Shown one piece after another: positions 12,249-26,100 of a stretch of 64,000 bases of DNA. The stretch is from NCBI GenBank assembly GCA_008711295.1, contig VUYV01000074.1, forward strand, positions 3,008,080 to 3,072,079. Direction: 5' to 3'. A model generated the notes under the pieces. It did no database searches and was not told the origin of the DNA. It saw nothing but the letters and a program-made list of their open reading frames with translations. The position numbers and the translations under genes are program-made. The number at the start of each line of letters is the position of its first letter. The first letter of the stretch is position 1. The DNA comes from Anarhynchus alexandrinus. Taxonomy: Eukaryota; Chordata; Aves; Charadriiformes; Charadriidae.

Positions 12249-12962
12249 GTAAGTAGTCCTTACATGGAGCCTGTGGAAGAAGGTGTTTTGGGACAGGATT
12301 CCTCTGTAATTAGGTTGCTCAGGGAACTGATGCTAGGGGTTTTGAAGTCTTTTGTACCTGTTCATTAAAAGATGTGGGTATGAGTCTGTGATGATTGAAA
12401 GCTCTTGAGCTCTCAAGAAGCTCTTCATCCAGGCAGTGGGGAACAGATGTAGACATGATCAGTGATGCTGACTCTCTTCAAGACCTTTGGTTGCTGAGCT
12501 GACTGCTTTCCAGCACATGGTCAGTTAAGGTGGATGGCTGAGGTGTTCCCTTAAGGAAATGGGGTCATTACTCTATGTCCAGGCTGCATGTTTTCCTCCT
12601 TTCCTGATGCCAGGGAGGGGGAGGAGGTGTAGATGGTGCAGAGTTCACTGTCAGGGCTGTTGGAGGAAATAAAACTGATTCTCATGAATGATGTTGAGAC
12701 AGTTACTGCTGTAGATCCTCTATGTGTTCCATCTTTGTGATTTTTAACCTCATTTATTTGGTCAGGCAAGCGAAATGTCCCTCCAGGCCCTGTCCTGTTC
12801 AGGGGCTGCTGTTAACACAGCAGGTGATGAGGTAGTTATTCATTAGTAATTGCTTACTTTGTCCTGAGACTGGTTTGTGGTCCTGGGTGATATTCTAGCA
12901 TGTGGGGCGGGGAGGAAGACAGAATTTGGCCAATTTTAACTGCGTTACTCTGTTCTTTTCAG
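12249..12962 (+). other. TP63: TP63 intron 2 (714 bp)
   Basis: A complete small intron with donor GTAAGT (12249-12254) and acceptor TTCTTTTCAG (ends 12962). Phase 2: the Gln codon is split CA|G. No other elements are recognised inside it. The short exon 2-exon 3 spacing agrees with the known gene layout. Confidence 0.93.
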
Positions 12963-13095
12963 GCCAATATGCTCGGTTCAGCCGATCGATCTGAACTTCA
13001 TCGATGGCCCATCTGAAAATGGCTCTACAAACAAAATAGAGATTAGCATGGACTGCGTCCGGGTGCAGGATACGGAGCTGAATGACCCAATGTGG
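12963..13095 (+). CDS. TP63: TP63 exon 3 (TA-specific)
   Basis: The 133-bp exon completes the split Gln codon and then encodes 44 residues, beginning [12 protein letters not shown] and ending NDPMW. It closes in phase 0 at donor GTGAGT (13096). It continues the TA-specific N-terminus, which contributes to transactivation and to the closed inhibitory dimer of TAp63α. From memory, the human peptide differs at 9 of 44 positions (for example Val to Ile, Glu to Gly, Ile to Val, Met to Val, Ser to Asn), mostly conservative. The NKIEISMDC core is unchanged. No frameshift or stop. Because it ends in phase 0 it joins directly to exon 4, skipping the ΔN exon. Confidence 0.96.
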
Positions 13096-16000
13096 GTGAG
13101 TAGTGCAAAAAACTTCCTTAACCTTTGGGGACAGATGAGGAGTTTTTGCAGGAGCTCTTCTTCCTGCGTTGCCCTGGGGCCATCTTCCCCTCCTGGTGGA
13201 GGGGCTGTGGCTGATGACTCTGACTGAGGAAGTTCCTTCTCACATTGTCTGTTGTGTCCCCCTCCCCCCCCCCAGAAGCTGGTTGGGAGCATGGCTCTGC
13301 CAAGTGACTGTGGTGGTGAACAGCAGTGTGGCTAAACTGGACGGTGTGTGACCTGTGGAAAGGCATCACTCCTCTGTGCCTCCCTGGGGCTACGAGGGGG
13401 AGCGGGCTGGCTCCTTATCTGCTCCTCCTCTCCTTCTGCAGCCATGGCAGGAGAGAGGGATGAGGCAGTTGAACAGGCAGAATTGCTGAGAAGTCTCTTG
13501 CATTTGCCTGGCTGCTCAACCGTCCCTGCTCTCTCCCTGCTTAGAGCTAGTTTGTGCAGCCAAAGGGTTAAAATAGTTGGTATTCTGGGCACAGTTGCAA
13601 TTTTGCTGACAAAGGGTAGGGGTTTTTTTACTGGTTTTTCTTCTCTTGAAGGTCAGATATGAATGAAAACTTAGTTTCAGACCATGTTTGGTTTTTTTTC
13701 CTCCTGTGTCTCCAGATAGGCAAAGCTGGAGAGTGTTTGTAACAAGTCCTGGCTGTGGGAGTCTCACCAGTATGGCTTGAGACGGGAATGCAGATGAGGC
13801 ACACTGGTGGTTGCTGGTTCATTGCCTTTGGCACAAACTGACTAGCTTTTTCTTAGCAATAGCTCTGGTGAAGAAGCCAGGTGCTATTCTTGCAGGTCGG
13901 AGCAAGAGGTATTTCAGGAGTTCAGGCTGTTCAGGTCCTGTTTCTATTCTTCCTGGGGTTTCTATACTTCGGGCTAAAAATCATGTGTGGTTTGAAATTT
14001 GTGTTGGTGTCTGTAAATCTTCTTGTTCCTCTGCGTTTCCATCCTGAGAAACTGTGTCAGTTAATTCCCTGGCTAATCAACCACCATTTTTAATGTGCTT
14101 AACCATGGCCTGTTGGCAGTCTGGACCCTGACAGTGTTTGTAACCTGGAGGATCGCATCTGGAAGGAAATTGCTCCCAAGTCATGCTGGTTGCAGTCCCC
14201 AGTGCCAGAAGGCTTGACCTGTTACTACTTCTCTGGTCTGACTGGTGGGGAGATTGCAGTGCTCTCCTCTCTCCTTGTAAGGCTGTGAAGGGTAAAAAGG
14301 CCACTTTGAGGTTGGGTATGTGCTCGGCTAATGCGAAGCTACTCGAAGCGCACAAGGAGAGGTGACCCATGTTATGTCTGCTTATCTTTTGATTCTGCAC
14401 CCAGGTTGGGCGCAGGGGGGTGGTGTACAAGCCTTCAATCAGCATCTGGATCTGAAAGGCCACTTCTCAGCTTTTTCCAACACTGTAGCATAGCTTGGTG
14501 TCTCTTCAACTGCTAGTCCAAGAGATTCTCCACGTTTTAGAGGGGCTCCTACTTTTCAAAATAGGTGGTAATGTTCTGTTTGAACTGTGTCCTCTTAAAA
14601 AAGCAATCCCCAACAGTTTAAAGGTCATCAGCAGCAACTTTGCTCCTTCCATGCTTAGACGTCGACTTGTTGCATCGAGTGCTAGCAAAGCTGCCCCATC
14701 TCCAGTTCTTCCGCACTGTCTGCGGAGCACTGTGGTAGCTGACAGGCTCACTCCAAGCCCTTGTTCAGAGTCTCCCTCTCCCGTCTGTGGCACAGTGAAA
14801 CATGAACGGAAAATCCCTTCCTTTTGTCCTCTCTGAGCACTGCTGGAGTGAGCACTGGTGCTAGAGAGGAGGACAGGCACCTTTTGCTATGCAATTACCT
14901 CTTGCTTACGATGGGTTTGATCCCAGCCTTGCAGGAGGCATTTCTAGAGAGGCCGAGCTGCAGGGTGACTTCTTAAAAAAAGTGTTTTTCACTGACATGA
15001 CAAGCCAAAGGGGGAGCGGGGGAATTCCATCCCATCCTCACCCTTACCGTAAGGCAGCGACTCGCAGTACGTTAATGTATGTACATTAATAAATGTTCCA
15101 GTTAGTCTTCAGTGGAAGACAGCACCTTCGCTCAGTTGAATGCTGGACAAAAGCCTTTACAAAGCAAAATATGCGTCGCAAACCTGTGCAAACAGCCTGT
15201 CTTTTAAAATGAGGAAAGCTCTTTTTACTCCCCTTACCACCACCACCTCCCTATAAATTTGCAAACATCCCTGACAGGTGACAACTCCCCCTCGCAGAGA
15301 AGCCCGTATTTGCTTTGCTGTTCCTGGGGCTCACAGCCGCTGCAGCTTGCGTTGGCAGAGAATGTGTAGCCTGGGGCAAGGTGTTTGCTGTTTGGCGGCT
15401 TTAATCTGAAATACCTTACAACCCTCTTCCCCTCCAGCTTCTCTTTTCCTTTGGATAGCTTCGGGGCGAGAGCTCCCCTTTGCACCTGTCTCTCCCGTAA
15501 CCTCAGCCATGTCACTTCTAGACACGAGGTGCCACACGCAGCTGATTGCAGCCCAGAGTTGAAGAGGGCAGATAAACACAAAGGAATGCAGCAGAGACAG
15601 AGGGGCCCTGGGAGATGAACAGTGAGATCAAGGCAGAGTGTTTTTTATTATTATATTTCTCTTAGGAAAAGAGCAAGGCCAGCTTTTCTCCAAAGTGTAC
15701 CACTGTGTGAGATTTAAATACGTGCAAAGCAATGAAGACTGGTGTATTTAAAGCAATTGTCCTATGTGGACTTTAAGGCAATCCTAATTAGCCTTTAAAA
15801 TAAGATCTGCACTTAGTTGCAACTTATGGCTGAAAGTGAAACTTTCAGATGTAAAAGATGTCCATTCTTGATCCCAAGGGTTGTGTTGGTGAGAGATGTG
15901 CATTTTTTATTATTTAATATTTTGGGGGTGCGGTTGCTTGTTCACAACAGAGCTGGCAGTGGGGAAGGAGCTACTGTGTTCAGAGCAGTGCCTGAAGAAA

Positions 16001-18989
16001 CTGTCCCACCGGTGGGCTGGAAAATGAGCACCTGCTGAGCACCCATCGGTTGTGTTTGTTGCCTTGAAAATGCAGTTGTGTGAGGACAGAGCTGAAGAAG
16101 GTTGGGTGACAAAGAAATCCCTCTCATCTGAGCTACAGCTCTGTCTCTTGCTAAGCCAAGACCTGGCAGTTGTCACACTCTTGTTTTTAAGGCAGAAATA
16201 TTCTTCCTGTGTCCCATACAAGAAAAGGGTAAGAGAAACTGGTGATCAGCACTACCTTGGGATGAAAAGAGCTGGAGGGGACGGGAAGAGGGCTTGTGGG
16301 TCTGGTGTAACATTAGACAGTCATCAGCCTTCCCTGACCATGTGCCTTGTGACCGGCTTTCACAATGTCCTGGGTGGCCAGTCTGTGAGGCTGCTGGCTG
16401 TGCCCCTTAGTTCCCATGGCGTTAACCACAGAGCGACTGGGAAATCCCAGCAGAGATCTGCCTTTTTGCATAGCCGGAGTGAGGGGCTGGTGGTCCCTGT
16501 GGGTGTGGAGAACATATAGTCTCTGCCATGGCCTTGGCGTGGGAAGGAGCTGCGGATGGCCAGGAAGGTAAGTTGACTGTGTGTCCTTGTGGGCCACCTG
16601 CCATTCATTAGGCTTCACTGAAGAAGGTGGTCCCTACCCCCTTCCTGGACCAAGGATGCAGCCTGCAACTGTGGGATCTGTGTGGGGTGGCAGCCAGCTC
16701 CCTGCGTTCAAGAGGACCGCTGGTCTCAAAGGCTGTAACCTGCAGTGCTAGAAACCAGGTGATGTTATATGATTGTTTGTTTTTTCCTGACTGATTAAAT
16801 GCCCTGGAGCTATGGGGAAGAGGGGTCTGGGGACCCCTCTCTAGGAACAAGTGTGTGGTGGTGCAATAACCTCTCCATTGCCCTGGAGCTCTTGCTGCGC
16901 AGTGTCAGCCTGCTGTACCAGGTGTAAAATTGCTCTCATTCACCATCCCTCAGAAGTCTTTTAAACTGCTCACCAATGCTAAGAAATGCTAGTCCGGACC
17001 CAAACAAAACTGCTTGGGGCTTAGGACTTCAGCAGGCAGCATCCCAATAGAAGTGTTATTTAAGGGGTTTGCAGAGTCTGGAAGTCTCCCGCCACCATCC
17101 CAGCAGCGTGTCCAGAGCTCTGGGGACCTCGTCGGTGGGAGCAGGAGTGCTGTCCGGAGTGATGGAGCAGCTTGTCCCCCTCCCCCTGTACATACCTTCC
17201 TTTCATGCCCCTGAGCAAGCCGTCCTCCCGCAGCCCCTTGCCTAACCAGTTCAGTGGAATGCCTTTCCCCAGACAGTCGCCGCGGTCAGAGTTTTCTTAA
17301 CCTGGATCCGTTCCTCCCCACTAAAGGGAGAGAGAATTCCTTGCCTTTTTTTTTAAATTTATTATTATTTATTTTATTTGTCCTTTTTCATCTTCTGCAA
17401 ATCAGCGTGGGGATTTGCTGTTTGTGGCTTGGCTAGGCACAGCTGAGCTCCTCGTGGTGTGGGTTTCTGCCCTAGAGATGGTGGTGTGGGTGCTTCAGAC
17501 AGGGCTGTGTCCTGAGAGGTGCCAAAGGGTTTGGGTCCTCAGCTTCACAGGCTGTTGGTGTCTCAAGTGTGGTGGCTACAGAAATTTTGGAGGTGCAACA
17601 CGTGTTTCATAGTTGTAAAAGTGACAGCTTCAGCTCTAGCTTTGCTGTTTTCCTGTATACACAGAGGTGGAGGAAAAACTGGGCTATAGGAAAGACTAAA
17701 TGTGGCCCATGTAGGACATGGAGGTGTCAAGGCTCTCAGCCTCAGCCCTTGTACCATGACACATCTCAGAATTTCTCATGGGAACAAAAACCTTTCCCAG
17801 GTTGAACCTGCTGTAGGCTCGTGGAGGAGCCACCGAAGCCACCTTGCACAGGGCACCTTCCCATGCTGCAGCCCAGCGAGCTGGAGAGGAGTGGGGCTGA
17901 GGGCCCTGCAGAGTTCACTGGCCCAAGGTGGCCATGGTAGATCTCTTCTGCATGCTTTCGGCCTTAGCTCTATGTAAATCAGTTCTGTAATTCATATTTG
18001 GTGGTCATGCACTGAATTCCTGCATTTGTAGGAGCCCATCACCTGTACAAGCTGGGGGCTGTGGTCAGGATCAGGTGTGCAAGAATATGATGGACAGACA
18101 TTAAAAAGAACCAACCCACTGTCCAGAAGGAGGTATGTTGTGTCCTATCCAATGCAGGCTCTGATTTCGGTTAACTTTAATTGCTCACTTAAATGTTTTG
18201 CTGGGTCAGGAGAAGAGAGCTCCACTTGCTGCAAGGTAACAGCTGAGGAAGCAGATGAAAGCTGGTGATGGGACTTCAGGACAGGGAGGACATCCCTGCA
18301 TACCAACAGCAGGGCAGGGAGCTGGCATGGCATGCACAGCGTGGCTGAGCAGTGCATCAAGAGTGTTTTGGTGCAGGGGCTGACTAATGCGTGGTGTGTG
18401 CTTCCCAGGGCTCTGGCAGGTGCCGCAGCCCTGCATTTTGTTGGGAAATGGGTTTGCACCTGGAGGATAAGGCTGATTTGATAAGTAGATGCACCAAAGT
18501 GGGTTGTGTGGCCATCTGTTTCCATGCCTAAATATTCCCAGACTGACCATAGAAAGGAAGGAAGGACTTTGTACAGCACAGGGATATGATCAAAGCTTTT
18601 ATTACTGTCTGGTTTGTGCTTGAGAGAGTTTGAGGCTTGCCAAGTTTCTCTTCTTTGTGGGTATTTGTTCGTTCCATAGCTGTGCAAAGAAAGTTGAGAT
18701 TATGCAAAGGCATTTCCATAATGAGCAAATGCATTATTCTGTTGGAAGTTTCCCTCCAGCACCTCTCTTGTTTGCAGTTGAACTCAAAGCTCATTTAGGC
18801 TTTGCTTTGTAATCCAGCCGAATGTTTAATCTTCTGCAGTGTAGGTCCCTTCAAATGATCTAATAGCATTTAAGACTGCAGATCCAAATCCAGAAATGGT
18901 CAATCCTTTCAGATAAAGGATGGACATAGAGAATGTATTTGTACATTCCGTTTGGCCAAAGCCTGAAGACTTCTCCCATTCTGTCTATA

Positions 18990-19668
18990 CAAGGGCTCTA
19001 AAAACATATTTTTTTTTCTTTAAAATAATTTTTCACTAGCTCCCTTTCCTGTGCTGTTTTGCCCTGGTTCTGGCTGCAGACCAGGGCTGGCTACATTTCG
19101 TTTTGTAGGAATGCAGCCAGTTGATGAGTATCGTTACACCAAGCGTTTTATTTTTGGTGCTGCCTCCCTGAATTCTCAATGGTATTGAAGAAAAACAACG
19201 GGCGATCTGTCTGCTGTGCTATAGATAATTTTGGAAGCGTATTTAAAATTTCTTTAAATATTTCTGCCCTTTTAGTATCTTGCTTTACATTCATCTTGGG
19301 AGGGAATAAACTAATTTTAAGCTGAAAAGCACAGATCTATTGGGAAAAGAGCCATGTGCGATGGGGTGTTTTGTGTCCATTCTGCCCTGGCTCTTCTGGA
19401 GGGCTGGCTTTAAATCCCCAGCTCCTATTGCTACGAGCACTTGAGGTGGAAGAGTGTCGCAACTGCGAGTCCTGTCATCTCCCTACATTCAAATACCTCC
19501 AAACAAAAGAAGCAGTCACTTCACAAAACATCTTCCCCAACAGCTAGGCCTGTCTCCAAAGTTTTCCATGGTGCTGCACGTGCTTCTTGCTTAAGTATGG
19601 AGCAATAACGCATTAGCGCTTATTTTACATCTTTAAAAGGTCTGCACAAACACTTAATTAAAAGGGAT
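18990..19668. repeat. Tandem duplication, copy 1 (679 bp)
   Basis: This block is repeated at 19670-20347. The only difference I found by eye is one T in a T run near 19010. It begins CAAGGGCTCTAAAAAC and ends TTAAAAGGGAT. A single N at 19669 separates the copies. Near-zero divergence plus an N exactly at the junction points to overlapping contig ends that were not merged. Confidence 0.93.
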
Positions 19669-19669
19669 N

Positions 19670-20347
19670 CAAGGGCTCTAAAAACATATTTTTTTTCTTT
19701 AAAATAATTTTTCACTAGCTCCCTTTCCTGTGCTGTTTTGCCCTGGTTCTGGCTGCAGACCAGGGCTGGCTACATTTCGTTTTGTAGGAATGCAGCCAGT
19801 TGATGAGTATCGTTACACCAAGCGTTTTATTTTTGGTGCTGCCTCCCTGAATTCTCAATGGTATTGAAGAAAAACAACGGGCGATCTGTCTGCTGTGCTA
19901 TAGATAATTTTGGAAGCGTATTTAAAATTTCTTTAAATATTTCTGCCCTTTTAGTATCTTGCTTTACATTCATCTTGGGAGGGAATAAACTAATTTTAAG
20001 CTGAAAAGCACAGATCTATTGGGAAAAGAGCCATGTGCGATGGGGTGTTTTGTGTCCATTCTGCCCTGGCTCTTCTGGAGGGCTGGCTTTAAATCCCCAG
20101 CTCCTATTGCTACGAGCACTTGAGGTGGAAGAGTGTCGCAACTGCGAGTCCTGTCATCTCCCTACATTCAAATACCTCCAAACAAAAGAAGCAGTCACTT
20201 CACAAAACATCTTCCCCAACAGCTAGGCCTGTCTCCAAAGTTTTCCATGGTGCTGCACGTGCTTCTTGCTTAAGTATGGAGCAATAACGCATTAGCGCTT
20301 ATTTTACATCTTTAAAAGGTCTGCACAAACACTTAATTAAAAGGGAT
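19670..20347. repeat. Tandem duplication, copy 2 (678 bp)
   Basis: Second copy of the block at 18990-19668, one T shorter in the T run near 19690. Identical small reading frames therefore appear in both copies at an exact 679-base offset. Probably an assembly duplicate, so the real intron would be about 679 bp shorter. Confidence 0.93.
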
Positions 20348-23066
20348 CTTGATCTTGGAGCAATAGACCGCAGGCACTTTTGCCTCCAGAGCAAGTTTAA
20401 GGTTTATGCTGTCTTGCTGGGAAATTCACTGTATGTTTTTATCTAGTTGATAGGATCCTCTGTAAACATACTTCCCATATTATTTGTTGGGAACCCTTTG
20501 GGTTAGAGCCTGTAAGCTGTAAACCCTTTGGGCAGCTGGCAGTTCAGCAAGCCACGAAGAGCGCTTTGAATACCAACAGAAGTGGAATGGCCATCCCCAA
20601 AGTTCACGTTCCTCTGGACTTTTTGATTCTTAAACCAAATTGGTGGCAAGAGGAAAATCAGGCCCTTCTCTCTTGGTAGCTGCAAGTAAGGTGGTGAATC
20701 AAACTATTTCCAGCTGAATGAAAACCTTGCTGAGCTTTGTGGTACCCCCCCCACCTTTGTGGGGTGAGATGGATGGAGGATGCTGTTGCAAGCTGCAGTG
20801 CTGCCTGTGCCTGGGAGAGGTGGCCGGGCTCACGGGATGCTCCTTTCAGGCTAAGACAAACCTGGAACACAGCCCTGGGAATGTCCCGCTCCCCTTCCTT
20901 GTCCGACACGGCCAAAGTGTCTGTGTTGCAGCAAGCTGTGGGGTGTAGCTTTTGTTTTTAAAGTCCTCTCCTGCATTAATTGGGATTCTTGCTTTGAAGA
21001 AAGCCTTATGCATCCGAAGTCTCACTATATATGTTGCTTTGTGGTTCTGCAGATCCTGCCCACAGTCCTGGTAATAACTATTATTTTTTCCTCCAATATT
21101 TCATGAGGAGACTTTTGGACTAGGTAATGTTTTCCTCTGAATGTCTCTGCTACCTGCTTTCTACCTCACTGTCACTGATTTGATAGCATTGAAATCAATG
21201 GGGGAGTGAATTGTCAGGCAGTCCCAGAAAATTAAATCAATCTCTGTGAAGCATAGATTAAGGAGTGGTTTGTGGCCTGGGTTCCCAAGCTCACTGCTGA
21301 ACGAGCCCTTTGCTACTCTGCAAATTCAGATGCTGATATTAATGAAAAATCAGAGGAGTTTTCAGTAATGAATGTAACTGTCAGCTCTAAAAGCATGGAT
21401 TTTTATCTCCACCCTCCTTAAACACAAGGAAAAGGTACCCTGAAGCACCCTTCTTTTTCTTTGAGGACATGGATAGGGATGGTGCACCACATGGTGATGT
21501 CCAGACTGGATTAAAATTAGACAAATGAGAAACTAACATGATCCATCTTCTGTGGAGGGTCCCCAGCCCAATAACTGAGTCCTGTGGCTGTTCATCCTAT
21601 GGCTGTTGCCATACTGGCAGTGGATGTGGCAAGTGACAGCAGGCAGAGGGCAAGGGGACAAAGACCAGCACTGAGAAATTCAACATTTCTGCATGGGAAA
21701 TAAGGAATAAACAGGGTCCCTGGCTGCCTCAGGGGGTGTGTTGTGGCCCAGCAGACCAGGGCAATGTAGGATAATGGCGATGTGCTTGGATGGCCGTCAG
21801 TTGCAGGGGGTCAGGGTTTAACCAGAAGTTTGGGAGACTGTTCTTGAATTATTGCAAACTGATAACTTTTTTTAAAAATATGGGATTATTGTATGAGGGC
21901 TTGGGTGGGAGGGAGTTGGCAGTGTAGCAGAGGCTGGCTGGAACGAGCTGCTGTGATTGTGCATTTATGAACAGTTGTGTGTTTCCCGAGAGCAATCTGT
22001 AGTTTATACAAGATAAGGGAAGAACAACACTTTCCCCTCAGCCGCTTGTGCAAGAACAACCCTGGTCTGTCAACAGTTGCTCCTCTTGTAATTAAAAACA
22101 AAGGCTCTAATCTGTTGCTATCTCCTGCTTTTCCCTTTCCCTGGCCTGAGCACTCTGTCTTGTGCTGGGATGCAGGTTTGTGCCGTGCTCCTGTTTTACC
22201 TCCAGCTGAAGGGATGGGGCTGTTCATGCTGCTCAGGAGTAATTCACATGAATTTTCTTGTGTAATTTTCTCTTACTTTTGCAAAATATTTTACAAATAT
22301 GGGATGGGGTTTTTTTTGGAGGTGGGGGGCAGGGGGCGGTGCATGTGTGTGCTGTCAAACATGCTGTGTTGAGCATCCAAAGGTCCTCATCAGGCAGAAA
22401 TGCAGTTTGAACGTTGTTACCCGGACAAAAGAGTTGCTGATGGCTTGAACCCCCTAAGTCCCCTGGTCACACACTCCATGTGTGAGTGTCTGCTGACTGG
22501 TAGTGTTTTGCTTATCAGTGCAAAATTGTTGGCTCAAGTGTCTGCTGGCCAGTGGTTTTGCAGGCTGACGAGCAAAAAATCTGTGTCCAGATAGTTTTTT
22601 ATCTCTAAGTGTTTTTAGTGGAAGCAACTGCTCTTTAAAGAGAGTCACTACAAAAAAGTGGGGGGAAAAATAGGTAAAAGGAACACCAGGAATAAACAGA
22701 CAACACTTGTTGATGATAAATTACCTGTACGTTTAGTGTCCATCCTGCTTCGTACCCCAACTGTTAGGAAGTGATTTCCTGCTGGCACTCCGGTGGGAAT
22801 GACCTCCCGTGATGGGGTTGGAGAGGTTTTGGTTGTGCAGGTGGTAGGGAAGGTGTGGGGACCTTGCATCATCTTGACTGGAGAGCTGAATCTCTCCAGA
22901 GAAGTGTCTTTCTCTCATATTAAATAGAGCTCAGCAGCCAGAGGGCAGAGTCCCCGGGGGGGTGCGTGCGCCCTTCCTAAACCAATATTGCGCAGCGGTT
23001 GTGAAGGGAACTGGTTTTGTTTCACAACTCCTTTCCGCCTTCCCTCGCCCCGCTCCCCCCATGTAG

Positions 23067-23133
23067 CGTTATCTCCTGACATGATGCCATTAACTCTCTA
23101 ATTAGCCCTAGGGGTGTTCTGGGGGAGATAACG
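23067..23133. promoter_or_regulatory. Inverted pair of GATA motifs in possible conserved element
   Basis: CGTTATCTCC (23067-23076) and GGAGATAACG (23124-23133) are a perfect 10-bp inverted repeat 47 bases apart, each with a consensus GATA site (AGATAA) and a CpG. A TAATTA motif (within CTCTAATTAGCCC) lies between. GATA3 acts in epithelium with p63, which makes a regulatory role plausible. There is no conservation or binding evidence in the sequence alone. Confidence 0.3.
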
Positions 23134-26100
23134 AGGCTATAGGAGCTCAAATAAGCAGCGTGCGCAGATGTTTACCCAGGGTCGGAGGGCAGGGCTGTTG
23201 TGACAGGCGATTGCCCTGGGGAGGACATGCTCCTTGGGGGAAGGAGAAGCCGACCTGCACCGTGGGCAGAGCCAGGAGCTGGGCTCTCCTCCTGCCCTTG
23301 GCAAGTCTGTCTCTTTACCCTGCGCTTCTAAAATGCACAGGGGGGAAATGCAATTTGAAGTCCTTGGAAGAAGGGATTGATCCTCAGTTCTGTGCGCTTG
23401 CAGCCAAGCCGTGTTTCTAGCTTGAAGGTTCACGCAGTTGAGTGCTTTCCAAAGGAAGCTCTGGGCATCAGACCCGTCCCTGCCTGGGATGCACAAGAGG
23501 CTGTATCCAGCTGGCAGCGGGCAGGATGCTGCCCTTCGGCAGCATCTCTGTTTTTTTTTTTTCTTTTTGTTTTGCCTTACCAAAGATTATTTTTTCATTT
23601 TGAAAGGGGAAAGCCCCTGTTAATGTGCTGGGTTCTTTTTCCCCCTTTTCCTTGTGGTTTGAGCAATGAAGACCAGCTCTGCATGACTTTTCAGGAATGG
23701 AGGGCGACTTTTTTTTATGGTGTGGTTTGTTTTTTGGGGTTTTTTTTAAGTATTTGTTCTCTAACGTGGCTGCCTGATATTGCAGTCTATCATGTCTGTC
23801 CCTGTAAAGTCTTCACTGGAAAGACTCACAAAGCCAATCAGCAGAGACTTGGGGTTTTTTTGAGCATTCAGCAGTTATTCAGATGTAACAAACAAACAAA
23901 AAAAACCCTCCAAAACCCACATTCTATTTTTTCTTTTCTCCTTCTGTTATCTCAGTCCTAATTTATAAACATTTCTGAGCTGAGAGAATGTCACAGTCCA
24001 TGGTGACGCGGTTGATCCAGATGCTATTTTTATAACAGAGTGGAGAGGTCTGTGCAGATTTCTTTTTTTCTTTGATCTGCAGGAAATTCTGCACGAACCA
24101 CCGAACGCGCAGGCAGGTGTGCGCGCGCACACACCCCTTCCACAAGAAATTACACAATCTCCAGTTAACACTACAATTGTGGCAATGGCATTTTTAATTG
24201 TCGTGATTTAGCGCACTTCCCTTGTGTCCTGGAAGGGTTATTGAGAACTTGTGAGTGGTAGTGGTGAGAGAGGATAGGGCGAACTGTGTAACAGCAGTCA
24301 AACAAAGAGCCTGAATCAGCAGTTTGACTTGGCTGATGCCTCATTTTGGAAACTTAAGGGTCTTGTTTGCTTGTTATTTTGTTTTTCAACATACCAGCAG
24401 GAGCCACAAAGCACTGCCAGAAGCTTTCTAGAATATCTGAGTCAGACCTGGGAGGGTTGCAGCTGAAACTTTCAAATCTAACTAGCATTTATTATTTTTA
24501 GTTTCCTACAGGATCGGAGATAACTTAAAGAGATCTCTTTTCCCGAGGCTGAGCTGCTTTGGGTTTTTTTAAGTTCAGTCCAACTGAGCATCCCAAGTAC
24601 GTAGTGCCAGGCTTTGCACAGCGCCTGATGGTTTGGGTTGATTTCTTTATTTTCTGGTTTGTTCTTTTCCTGTTCGGGAGGGGAGGAGCTTGTTTGACTA
24701 GAAGTATAGAGTTTTTTAACATGTGAAAGGAGGACCTTTACCTGAATCTGTTTGCCTTTTCTGACTAAGCTAATTGCTATAATCTCTGTCTACAAAGGTG
24801 GTCTTGCCATGACTTTTGACCATCACAGCTGCAACAGGACTGATGTTGGTCTTTCCCTTGGAGACCTGTCCAGAAGGCTCAGATAAATGATAACTATCAC
24901 TGTCCCATTGTTGAGGAGTGAGTGTGCAGTTTGAGGGGATGGGGGTTTTCCCTTTTGGTTTTGTCACTCAGCCATTTAAGCTTACACTATTTCAGAGGGC
25001 CAAGTTTCCATCTGAGAGCCTCTAAGAGGTGCTGCCTCTTTGGTTGTTGGAGACTCATCTATGTGATTTATTTATTTTTTTTTTTTTGCATCTGCAAAAG
25101 CAGAGAATCAAATGAGACTCCAGGAGATTTTCCTTCTCATGGTAAGGTAGAAGGGTGAGTGATCAAGCCCTCACCTTCCCTTGTGCCATCAGAGCCTGTG
25201 TGAATATTTAAGGCACGACACCAGCCCATGGGACAGGGGGAAGCATCTTGTGAAGGGGTGCATTCAGGTCTGAAGCCAGTGAAACAAAACTTGGAGCCCT
25301 GGGATAATGAGGGGGGTACACTTGTGCTTGTGCTGCAGCAGTGTTGGTGGCCGCTGTGCCGGGTGTATGCTCGGTTACCTCCTGCCACCCCTGTCAGGGT
25401 GGCGGTGGCCTCCTTTGTGTCACTTGTGGATGACTGATTTGCAAAAAGCCACTTGTCCAGCATCCACTTCAAGGTGACCGCACAGGCTAATGCCTCTGAA
25501 ACACTGAGCCAGGTTGGGGCTGTGTGTACAGAGGGCAGGGATTTGTGCTGACATGTCAATTTATTCATCCTATATACACTTCTCCTCATGTTTGACATGC
25601 AGATCTCTGTGGATAAACTTCTGCATATCTCTGTGTAGTGCATCTGGGTGTTACTTCACCCACAACCACCTCCAGCCACCTGTGGGACAGAAGATAGCAG
25701 ATACCCAACACAACAGTGCTGCATTAATGACTTGGAAAAGGAGGATCTTCTGAGTTTCATAGCAGAGCTAGTAAAAGAGGGTTTTGCAATGGCTTGCTGA
25801 GGTTGGGAGATCTCTGTACGTACCTTCTTCTCCTCTTTGCTTCCCCTCCATAACTTTTGAACTCATGGGCCAGTCTCAAAAACTTGATGGCATTCAGGGG
25901 TCAAAATAGTCCTCTGAGCAGAGCATAACTTTTTCTCACTGTTAGACAGTAGAAAATCCACAGGTGACTTCCAGCTTGATGTCCAGCTCTATGCAAGCTT
26001 TGCAGTGGTGCTGCAAAGTGACCCGTTTGGCTAACGGTGCTGTGGCTGCTCCCCGCAAACCTTGCCTGTATCTCCAGATTAGCACTTGTGTGGCTTTTTG

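Noticed and set aside
16052..16519. 155-codon plus-strand frame
   Set aside because: Composition and lack of motifs fit non-coding DNA.
18145..18687. 180-codon minus-strand frame
   Set aside because: No family recognised. Its length is within what chance gives in 64 kb of GC-balanced DNA.
19356..20226. Two identical 63-codon frames at 19356 and 20035
   Set aside because: They are the same chance frame in both copies of the probable assembly duplication, with no protein similarity.
23377..23961. 194-codon plus-strand frame
   Set aside because: Low-complexity Phe runs from T tracts, no recognisable domain, and inside an intron.
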